Shown: piece by piece, positions 1 to 5,975 of the stretch | How the letters are laid out: the number at the start of each line of letters is the position of its first letter | Numbering within the stretch: position 1 is the first letter of the stretch | From: DASWFI01 sp036394315 | Lineage (GTDB): Bacteria; Patescibacteriota; Doudnabacteria; UBA920; O2-02-FULL-48-8 | Assembly: GCA_036394315.1 (NCBI GenBank) | Contig: DASWFI010000008.1 | Span: 1 to 6,983, forward strand | DNA length: 6,983 nucleotides | Direction: 5' to 3' | Made by a program: the position numbers and the translations under genes | Notes under the pieces: generated by a model | What the model was told of the DNA's origin: nothing | Database searches by the model: none | The model's input: the letters and a program-made list of their open reading frames with translations, nothing else

Positions 1-104
1 TGTAGATAGGGTAAAGAATACTAAGGGGGAATCCGCTGTTATTTAAACAGGCATTCGTAATCTTTAGCGAATTTCTGTATTATATTGTTAACGATCAACG
101 AGGC

Positions 105-133
105 ATATTATCACAAAACCGCCCCCTTGTCAA
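105..133 (-). promoter_or_regulatory. Sigma70-type promoter candidate firing leftward
   Basis: On the minus strand a perfect -35 box TTGACA (133-128) is followed after exactly 17 nt by TAATAT (110-105). An overlapping GATAAT (112-107) is preceded by TG one base upstream, giving an extended -10 (TGTGATAAT) at a 15-nt spacing. Initiation would fall near position 98. The target gene or RNA lies beyond the left edge. The boxes are seen directly; promoter activity is inferred. Confidence 0.5.
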
Positions 134-150
134 CATACTAACCTAGCTGT

Positions 151-195
151 CATTTAAAAAATGAAAAGTGAACCATTTAAAGATCAAAAGTGAAC
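151..195 (+). repeat. Imperfect tandem direct repeat, two units of 23 and 22 nt
   Basis: Unit 1 (151-173) and unit 2 (174-195) abut directly. Each starts with CATTTAAA and ends with AAAAGTGAAC, separated by 5 nt (AAATG) in the first and 4 nt (GATC) in the second. The 22-nt period between the AAAAGTGAAC blocks is about two helical turns, which suits a protein bound on one DNA face. It could be an operator for the flanking transcripts. It could also be the terminal repeat array of an IS21-like element, whose ends carry repeated motifs of this general kind. No transposase is in the window to settle it. Confidence 0.6.
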
Positions 196-219
196 TTTAC
201 ATAGATATTTCCGCCAAGC

Positions 220-480
220 TTGGGCAGCTTTGTTAAGGCCTGCAAGGCAATGGCAACGAGTAATCTGCCTGCTGGTCTATCAGCTAAAGGTATTAGTCAA
301 ATTATAGCAAATAAACAAAAAATCAATCCAGAGCAATCATTCGCTGAAGTAACACGCAGGCAAATCGAAGTTATAAACAGTAAATCTTACTCCATCATTG
401 ATCAATGCCAATCTGACTTACTGGAGATGAAAGGCCGCATGAAAAATTTAGACGGAGCCAAATATGTCAAAATTAGGTAA
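220..480 (+). CDS. Small hypothetical protein upstream of the CapA-like gene
   Basis: An open frame of 86 codons from a TTG at 220, or 77 codons from the ATG at 250. The frame is closed upstream by TAG at 202-204. Neither start has a convincing Shine-Dalgarno sequence; the ATG at 250 has only AAGG blocks nearby, so I slightly favour it. The product is hydrophilic and lysine-rich, probably helical in its second half (about residues 40-80). It has no signal peptide, no membrane segment and no motif I recognise. Its last 17 bp overlap the start of the CapA-like gene in another frame, and that gene's ribosome binding site lies inside this ORF, which would fit translational coupling. It may be a real small gene, or the 3' remnant of a longer gene whose 5' part was lost near the tandem repeat. 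I cannot assign a function. Confidence 0.4.
   Translation: MGSFVKACKAMATSNLPAGLSAKGISQIIANKQKINPEQSFAEVTRRQIEVINSKSYSIIDQCQSDLLEMKGRMKNLDGAKYVKIR
453..457 (+). promoter_or_regulatory. Ribosome binding site of the CapA-like gene
   Basis: CGGAG at 453-457 lies 6 nt before the ATG at 464. It supports this start and is embedded in the tail of the preceding small ORF. Confidence 0.5.
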
Positions 481-1519
481 ATTGTTTCTTGGTGCATTCA
501 TTATTTTACTCGCGGGAATAATTGTTTTTGCTTTGAAACCAAAACCGGCGCTGATACCTGGCAATCCCTCGCCAGCTCCAGTTACAAACTACTCCCCGCC
601 CACTACAACCTTGTTTCTTGCAGGCGATATCATGCTTTCCCGCAACGTCGCAGGCCGAATGATAAAAAATAACGATTACACCTGGCCATTCCAAAAAACT
701 ACGGATGTTTCCAAAAATGCTGACATCGCTTTTGCGAATCTAGAATCGCCATTCAACGACACCGGTAACCATTCTGTTGAAGGCAGTCTGGTGTTTAATG
801 CTGACCCTAAAAGCATTGAAGGACTAAAATTTGCGGGGTTTGATATCTTATCAACCGCCAACAATCACGCATTCGATCAAGGACAAAAAGGCTTGGACTA
901 CACGATTCAGCTGCTGCAAAACAATGGCATCATCCCCACTGGAACCCTAAGTTCCACGCAACCGCCGCCAGTCCCCGTGATCAAACGCAATGGCACGCTA
1001 TATGGTTTTTTATCTTACAGCTATACCGCCTACAATGACGGGGGCAAAAGCACTAGCCGCTATATCAAAAATTATAATGACTTCTCGCAGCTCAAACAGG
1101 ATATTCTCGACATGAAAGGGCACACGGCGGACGTGGTGATCGTGAACATGCATGCGGGCACAGAATACACTCGGAAACCTACGCAAAAACAAATTGATTT
1201 CGCCCATGCCGCCATCGACGCCGGTGCGGATTTAGTTATCGGCGAGCACCCTCATTGGGTTCAAACAATTGAACAATACAAAGGCAAATGGATCTTCTAT
1301 AGTTTAGGAAATTTTGTGTTTGATCAAATGTGGAGTCAGGAAACAAGAGAGGGTCTAACTTTGCTTGTAACTTTTGAAAAAAATGAAATTAAAAAAATCG
1401 AGTTAAAGCCTGTGATTATTGATGATTTATGTTGTCCTCGATGGGCCAACGATCAAGAAACAAAAACGATATTACAGAAAATAAACTTGACAAGCCCTAT
1501 ACTTCTACAGCACAATTAG
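464..1519 (+). CDS. CapA-family (PGA_cap) membrane-anchored metallophosphatase-like protein
   Basis: A 351-residue protein of the CapA/poly-gamma-glutamate synthesis family, which has the calcineurin-like phosphoesterase fold. Residues 7-23 form one hydrophobic segment, followed by a Pro-rich linker (about 26-47). With no lipobox cysteine, it is probably N-terminally anchored with the domain outside the membrane. The domain shows the family metal-site motifs in order: LAGDIML (D55), ANLESPF (N92, E94), TANNHAFDQG (N134, H135), VNMHAGTEY (H230), GEHPHWVQ (H262, H264) and the closing SLGNFVFDQ. All are present, so it should be active. In Bacillus, CapA acts in capsule polyglutamate export or attachment. 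No capB or capC homologue is adjacent, so the substrate is unknown and a role in cell-envelope polymer processing is only inferred. It has its own ribosome binding site at 453-457 and ends 42 bp before topA. Confidence 0.9.
   Translation: MSKLGKLFLGAFIILLAGIIVFALKPKPALIPGNPSPAPVTNYSPPTTTLFLAGDIMLSRNVAGRMIKNNDYTWPFQKTTDVSKNADIAFANLESPFNDTGNHSVEGSLVFNADPKSIEGLKFAGFDILSTANNHAFDQGQKGLDYTIQLLQNNGIIPTGTLSSTQPPPVPVIKRNGTLYGFLSYSYTAYNDGGKSTSRYIKNYNDFSQLKQDILDMKGHTADVVIVNMHAGTEYTRKPTQKQIDFAHAAIDAGADLVIGEHPHWVQTIEQYKGKWIFYSLGNFVFDQMWSQETREGLTLLVTFEKNEIKKIELKPVIIDDLCCPRWANDQETKTILQKINLTSPILLQHN
1487..1516 (+). promoter_or_regulatory. Possible topA promoter inside the end of the CapA-like gene
   Basis: A perfect TTGACA (1487-1492) is followed after 18 nt by CACAAT (1511-1516), which matches the -10 consensus at 4 of 6 positions. 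Initiation near 1523 would give a leader of about 40 nt before the topA ATG. The -35 is good, but the -10 and spacing are suboptimal, so this is tentative. topA may also be read from upstream. Confidence 0.3.
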
Positions 1520-1561
1520 AAAGTCGCGTGCGATTTGTACGCAATTTTATTTATTTTACCC

Positions 1562-3808
1562 ATGGCAAAATCGTTAGTTATTGTTGAATCCCCAACTAAA
1601 GCCAAAACAATAAGCAGGTTCCTCGACGGAGAATACAAAGTCGAGGCGTCTTTTGGTCATATCCGCGATCTGCCCACAAGCAAAATGGGAATTGATATCG
1701 AACATGACTTTGAACCCACATATGTCATCCCGCCGAAAGCCAAAAAGAAAGTAGCGGAACTAAAAAAACTCGCCAAAGATGCTCCATTAATAATCCTGGC
1801 GACTGACGAGGACCGCGAAGGCGAGGCTATTGCCTGGCATTTGAAGTTTGCTTTGGGGCTGAAAGATAAAGATATAAAGCGAATTGCTTTTCATGAAATT
1901 ACGAAGACCGCGATCGATGCAGCTTTGGAACATCCGCGCGATCTGGATCTGCATCTGGTGGATGCCCAGCAAGCACGCAGGGTTTTAGATCGGCTGGTTG
2001 GCTATGAACTTTCACCATTCCTCTGGAAAAAAGTTAAACGCGGCCTTTCTGCGGGCAGAGTCCAGTCTGTGGCAGTGAGGCTCGTCGTGGACCGGGAACG
2101 GGAAATCCATAAATTCAAACCCCAGGAATACTGGAGCATTGAAGCCACCTTTAATAAAGATGGGAATTTTATAGGCCGGCTGAATAAAATCGATGATAAG
2201 ACTTTAGATAAACTGGGAATCAAAACTGAAGTGGCCGCCCACAAAATCGTGGCTGACTTGGCCAACCAACCAGGAGTAGTTACGGACGTTACTAAAAAAG
2301 AAGTCCGACGAAATCCCGCGGCTCCTTTTATCACTTCGACGCTGCAGCAGGAAGCGGCGCGCAAATTGGGCTTTTCCGCCAAACAAACCATGATGTATGC
2401 CCAGCAATTATATGAAGGCGTTGAGCTGGGTGAAGGCAACCCCACCGGTTTGATTACCTACATGCGTACGGATTCGGTGAACCTTTCAGAATTCGCGCTT
2501 AAATCTGCTTACGACACAATCAAAGATCGCTTTGGCAAGGATTATCTTTTGGATGAGCCGCGCAAATATGCTTCCAAATCCAAAAATGCCCAGGAAGCGC
2601 ACGAAGCTATCCGGCCGACGGATCTTATGCGCGATCCCGAGAGCGTGAAGGATCATCTGGACCGCAACCAATACCGGCTTTATGATTTGATCTGGAAACG
2701 AACCCTGGCCACGCAAATGCCAGAAGCGGTGTTTGACCAGACAGCAGTGGATATAGAAATTGTAGGGAATAAGAAATATTCTTTCCGGGCCACGGGCCAG
2801 GTCATAAAATTCGACGGGTTTATGAAAGTTTATCTGGAAGGCACAGATGAAGAAGAAGCCGAAGAAGAAGGTTTGCTGCCAGACTTAAAAGTCGGTGATA
2901 AGCCGAAGGTTGTAAAAATTATTCCCAAACAGCATTTTACCCAGCCGCCGCCCCGATACACTGACGCCACTCTGATCAAAGCGCTGGAAGAGCATGGGAT
3001 TGGGCGCCCGTCCACATACGCGCCGACTCTGACCACGATCCAGGAACGCGACTACGTAAATAAAATCGACAAAAAATACCATCCCACGGAAATGGGTTTT
3101 ATAGTCAATGATATTTTAGTCGAGCATTTCCCCAAGGTTGTGGATTTGGAATTCACAGCGCGCATGGAAGAAGATTTGGATGAAATCGCCGCCGGGGAGA
3201 AAGAGTGGGTGCCGGTCATCCGTGAATTTTACGGGCCTTTCCATGAAAATCTGAAGATTAAAGAAAAAGAGGTGGAAAAGCACGTGGAAATTCTGGATGA
3301 AAAATGTCCCCTGTCTGGACATCCTCTTCAGATTAAATTCGGCCGGTTCGGCAAATTTGTGGCTTGCTCCAATTATCCGGAATGTAAATTCACGCGGCCC
3401 ATGCCGGAAGAGCAGAAAATGATCGAAGAAAACAGCGGTGAGATTTGCGAAAAATGCGGCAAGCCCATGATCGTAAAATTCGGCCGGTTCGGCGCTTTCC
3501 TGGGCTGCTCCGGCTATCCGGATTGCAAAGGCATCAAAAAAATTCAAAAAGGCACAGGTGTTACCTGCCCTAAGTGCGGTGAGGGTGAAATGGTGGAGCG
3601 CCGATCCAAGCGCGGAATTTTCTATTCCTGTTCCAAATATCCGCAATGTAAATTCCTGATGAATGGCAAGCCCACTGGCGAGAAATGCCCGACCTCCGGC
3701 GACTTGCTCATGGAAACCAAAAATGGCACCCTCAAGTGTTCAAATAAAGAATGCGACTACGAGCGCGAGCCGACGATCGAACCCGAAAAGCAAGAAGTAA
3801 AAAACTAA
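1562..3808 (+). CDS. topA: DNA topoisomerase I (type IA)
   Basis: A 748-residue enzyme that relaxes negatively supercoiled DNA by single-strand passage through a 5'-phosphotyrosine intermediate. The TOPRIM domain starts with SLVIVESPTKAKTI (E9) and carries the acidic triad in TDEDREGEAI (D82, D84, E86). The catalytic tyrosine is Y300 in GLITYMRTDSVNLS. A glutamate-rich insert lies near 429-437, and IKALEEHGIGRPSTYAPT near 472-489. The C-terminus has four cysteine modules: C582/C602/C608, C629/C632/C649/C655, C669/C672/C690/C696 and C709/C726/C731. The middle two are complete four-Cys ribbons; the first and last each lack the second Cys (CPLSG and CPTSG). The frame opens at a TTG at 1535, but the ATG at 1562 puts the conserved glutamate at position 9 as in E. 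coli TopA, so I chose it. No Shine-Dalgarno is visible before either start; the leader is U-rich. Confidence 0.97.
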   Translation: MAKSLVIVESPTKAKTISRFLDGEYKVEASFGHIRDLPTSKMGIDIEHDFEPTYVIPPKAKKKVAELKKLAKDAPLIILATDEDREGEAIAWHLKFALGLKDKDIKRIAFHEITKTAIDAALEHPRDLDLHLVDAQQARRVLDRLVGYELSPFLWKKVKRGLSAGRVQSVAVRLVVDREREIHKFKPQEYWSIEATFNKDGNFIGRLNKIDDKTLDKLGIKTEVAAHKIVADLANQPGVVTDVTKKEVRRNPAAPFITSTLQQEAARKLGFSAKQTMMYAQQLYEGVELGEGNPTGLITYMRTDSVNLSEFALKSAYDTIKDRFGKDYLLDEPRKYASKSKNAQEAHEAIRPTDLMRDPESVKDHLDRNQYRLYDLIWKRTLATQMPEAVFDQTAVDIEIVGNKKYSFRATGQVIKFDGFMKVYLEGTDEEEAEEEGLLPDLKVGDKPKVVKIIPKQHFTQPPPRYTDATLIKALEEHGIGRPSTYAPTLTTIQERDYVNKIDKKYHPTEMGFIVNDILVEHFPKVVDLEFTARMEEDLDEIAAGEKEWVPVIREFYGPFHENLKIKEKEVEKHVEILDEKCPLSGHPLQIKFGRFGKFVACSNYPECKFTRPMPEEQKMIEENSGEICEKCGKPMIVKFGRFGAFLGCSGYPDCKGIKKIQKGTGVTCPKCGEGEMVERRSKRGIFYSCSKYPQCKFLMNGKPTGEKCPTSGDLLMETKNGTLKCSNKECDYEREPTIEPEKQEVKN
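3335..3493 (+). repeat. Perfect 18-nt direct repeat within the topA zinc-ribbon region
   Basis: The block AAATTCGGCCGGTTCGGC occurs at 3335-3352 and again, identically, at 3476-3493, 141 bp (47 codons) apart and in the same frame. Each copy encodes the KFGRFG core of a zinc ribbon. Similar but imperfect blocks around AATGTAAATTC recur near 3380 and 3646. This fits ribbon multiplication by internal duplication, or homogenisation by recombination or gene conversion. Confidence 0.75.
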
Positions 3809-3809
3809 T

Positions 3810-3834
3810 AAAAAAACCGCTTAGCGTTACGCTT
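3810..3834 (-). terminator. Weak terminator candidate between convergent topA and dus
   Basis: Read on the minus strand, short overlapping hairpins (AGCG-TAA-CGCT, or CGC-TAA-GCG) are followed by GG and seven T. The dus stop codon TAA sits in the loop of the first hairpin. On the plus strand the same hairpin precedes a T5 run after a short gap, so weak bidirectional action is possible. The stems are only 3-5 bp, so confidence is low. Confidence 0.3.
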
Positions 3835-4822
3835 GCACTTTTTGGGAAATTAAAAATTGCTGAACCAAAGTTTCTATTTGCTTTGAATCTTTTGCTTCCA
3901 TGAGTTTCAGCCGCAGCTCTTTGGCGCCGTCAAAGCCGTTAACGTAAGCTTTATAATGTTTTTTCATAACCTCGAAACTTTTGCTACCGATTGGCTGGCC
4001 CACAAACATTTTCTCAAACAAAAACGTGTGCTCCAGCATCACGGATAATTTTTCTTCAATTGAAATATTGTTTATGTCCTTGGTTTTGCTGAACAGCCAA
4101 GGGTTACCGAAAATAGCACGGCCCAGCATCACGCCATCAGCGCCGGTTTGGGATACCCTCTGTTCTGCTTCCAGCACATTCATAACATCACCATTACCGA
4201 AGATCAGCGGGCGATCAGTTGGAGGCAGAGAATTTGCCATCTGCACAGCCAATGTCACCTGATCCCACTTGGCAGGCACCAGGGACAATTCCTTGACCGT
4301 ACGGGCATGAATAGTGATTAAGGCAGGCTTTACCTCAAACAAGTGAGGTAGCCACTCTTCGAGCGCATCTTTTCCAAATCCAGTGCGAGTTTTTACTGAG
4401 ACCGGCAAATCCCCCATACCTTCCTGGGCTGCCAAAATAATTTCTTTTGCTAAGACGGGATTTTTTATCAAAGCCCCGCCTGCACCCTGTTTCAAAACCG
4501 CACGATCCGGACAACCCATATTTATGTCCATGCCGTCAAAACCCAGATCCTTAATTAGCTTGGCAACTTTCAAAAAATTTTCCGGTTTGGCGCCAAATAC
4601 TTGAGCCACTATCGGATGCTCTTCTTTCGAATACCAAAAATCCACCAAGAGTTTATCCTTACCTGCGGAAACAAGTCCATCCACGGATACAAATTCAGTC
4701 CAAAAAACATCCGGCTTACCGTATTTGGCAATCAGTTGGCGCATGGATGCATCCGTGACATTAGCCATAGGAGCCAGCACGAATATCGGCTTTTTTAATT
4801 TATCCCAAAATCCTGAATTCAT
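3827..4822 (-). CDS. dus: tRNA-dihydrouridine synthase (DusB-like)
   Basis: A 331-residue flavoenzyme that reduces specific uridines to dihydrouridine in tRNA, using FMN and NAD(P)H. The TIM barrel begins with PIFVLAPMANVTD (FMN-binding first strand). It continues with PIVAQVFG and DINMGCPDR with the catalytic C104, then a KQGAGGALIKNP-type stretch, SVKTRTG (K144), TIHARTV (H172), FGNGDV (N210, D212) and GADGVMLGRAIFGNPW, all of which bind the flavin. The C-terminal helical domain carries MKKHYKAYVNGFDGAKELR, typical of DusB-type enzymes. Length is normal and no key residue is missing. The ATG at 4822 starts 9 bp after the stop of the upstream membrane-protein gene. With no strong Shine-Dalgarno, translational coupling is likely. 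It is the last gene of the minus-strand operon and converges on topA. The exact target uridine cannot be told from sequence. Overall wording resembles Patescibacteria homologues I remember. Confidence 0.95.
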   Translation of the reverse strand: MNSGFWDKLKKPIFVLAPMANVTDASMRQLIAKYGKPDVFWTEFVSVDGLVSAGKDKLLVDFWYSKEEHPIVAQVFGAKPENFLKVAKLIKDLGFDGMDINMGCPDRAVLKQGAGGALIKNPVLAKEIILAAQEGMGDLPVSVKTRTGFGKDALEEWLPHLFEVKPALITIHARTVKELSLVPAKWDQVTLAVQMANSLPPTDRPLIFGNGDVMNVLEAEQRVSQTGADGVMLGRAIFGNPWLFSKTKDINNISIEEKLSVMLEHTFLFEKMFVGQPIGSKSFEVMKKHYKAYVNGFDGAKELRLKLMEAKDSKQIETLVQQFLISQKVQA

Positions 4823-4831
4823 CCGGCTATA

Positions 4832-5974
4832 CTACCATTTTTTCAGGATTTTTTCAATAGGTTTCTCGTCCTCGAAGTGAAAGAGACCAAAGATACTACC
4901 GGCGACCAAGCCACCCATGGCGGAAAAATTAATGGCAGTAAATATCTCAGTCAGACCATATTGGAACTGGGGAGCGAAAAAATTTGTAGAAAATCCAAAT
5001 AAGATAGTTGACCAAACCGTACCCGCCAGCAAACCGCGGACCCACATGGGAAATCTGTCCTTGGTTAAATCAAGTAAAATTGCAGGGGCTAAAAAAGCAA
5101 ATACCAAAAGCCAATTGGGCACCCTGTCATGCGGCAACATTACAATTTGAGGAGCTCTTTCCTTACCATATGCGACCAATACGAACAGTAAAAAAACCAT
5201 AGTCATGAGTGTGCCATCTATTCGACCTCTCATAGTTTTCTGTGCGGACAAAACAATTAGGACGTAACCCAAAGCCAAAACTCCACTGCCTGCAAACCCC
5301 GCAATTTGACCCCATCCTTCAGTCGGATGGAATGGCATCAGTAAAAAGAAAACAATCACCCATATCCCGCCCCAGCACAAATTGCCAAAAAAACTAAAAT
5401 CGTTAGTTTTGCGAAATTTAAATAAAACCACTAAGAACAATAACAAGGATACCAAAACCGAAACTGCAAGCAAAAAATGCCCCGGGCTCCAGGATAGCCT
5501 CAATGGACTGGCATAATTTTCAACCCCATAGACTGCGTGAAAATAATTATCAATCACTACTGAAGTGGGAATAAACAAAAGAACGAATGCGATATGCTTC
5601 CAGACTATGTCGCGACTATGGCGCCAAACATAAAAAGCTAAAATTACTCCAATGGCAGCAGAGGAATAAAGTAAGAGGTGCGGCGCAATAAAAAAATTAT
5701 CCCGGCCGATTGCTCCATGCCACCACATATCCCATGCGACTGACATTTCCCCCAGCGCAACAAGACCAATCAATACCTTAAGAAAAACAGGCTCGTTTTT
5801 AGCTGTAATCTGATTCTTTCTGGGCTTGGACAAATGATCAACAATTAAGTACAAAGAAAATACGACCGCAGTAAATAACAATGCAAAAATCAAAGCAGAT
5901 TGTGGCGTTCCAATTACGGGAAAAGACTCTTGATTTAATACGCTGAATACGTGACTAATAAAAATTGATTTCAT
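4832..5974 (-). CDS. Polytopic membrane protein of unknown function with histidine motifs
   Basis: A 380-residue integral membrane protein that I do not recognise. About 10-11 hydrophobic segments are visible, near residues 26-46, 63-81, 97-117, 126-145, 165-186, 196-214, 222-243, 253-270, 286-303, 310-330 and 345-365. Histidines sit in distinctive motifs in or near the membrane: WDMWWHGAIGRD (H86), FIAPHLLLY (H99), YVWRHSRD (H119), IDNYFHAVYG (H146), WSPGHFLL (H166), LMPFHPTEGWG (H216) and MLPHDR (H282). Such a set could bind heme, copper or another metal, but this is inference. The ATG follows the stop of the NADH dehydrogenase-like gene after a single base, so the two should be co-translated, and dus follows after 9 bp. 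The context points to a membrane redox or electron-carrier role, perhaps as partner of the flavoprotein. A transporter or a structural protein is not excluded. No signal peptide beyond the first membrane segment is apparent. Confidence 0.85.
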   Translation of the reverse strand: MKSIFISHVFSVLNQESFPVIGTPQSALIFALLFTAVVFSLYLIVDHLSKPRKNQITAKNEPVFLKVLIGLVALGEMSVAWDMWWHGAIGRDNFFIAPHLLLYSSAAIGVILAFYVWRHSRDIVWKHIAFVLLFIPTSVVIDNYFHAVYGVENYASPLRLSWSPGHFLLAVSVLVSLLLFLVVLFKFRKTNDFSFFGNLCWGGIWVIVFFLLMPFHPTEGWGQIAGFAGSGVLALGYVLIVLSAQKTMRGRIDGTLMTMVFLLFVLVAYGKERAPQIVMLPHDRVPNWLLVFAFLAPAILLDLTKDRFPMWVRGLLAGTVWSTILFGFSTNFFAPQFQYGLTEIFTAINFSAMGGLVAGSIFGLFHFEDEKPIEKILKKW

Positions 5975-5975
5975 T

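Larger units (their letters stand above)
1..219. other. Intergenic/regulatory region at the left edge
   Basis: No coding region can be supported here: stops occur in all frames, and no start codon with a ribosome binding site is visible on either strand. It is AT-rich and contains a leftward promoter candidate (105-133), a small inverted repeat (36-50, CTGTT and AACAG arms around a 5-nt loop) and an imperfect tandem repeat (151-195). A 7-nt inverted pair, AAGGGGG near 24-30 and CCCCCTT at 122-128, is too far apart to interpret. The leftward transcript would have at least about 100 nt of leader inside the window before any start codon, so the gene it serves lies off the left edge. Confidence 0.6.

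Noticed and set aside
36..50. Stem-loop CTGTT/AACAG as a terminator
   Set aside because: The stem is only 5 bp, AT-rich, and has no T-run on either side.
151..195. CRISPR array
   Set aside because: Only two units, directly abutting with no spacers of typical length, and no cas genes in the window.
2002..2445. Long minus-strand open frames inside topA (2002-2445 and 3116-3646)
   Set aside because: They lie entirely within a strongly conserved topoisomerase frame, their translations show no recognisable domain, and they lack start signals. They are shadows.
4917..5202. Plus-strand open frames opposite the membrane protein and dus genes
   Set aside because: They overlap each other and well-supported minus-strand genes, and their products have no recognisable features.
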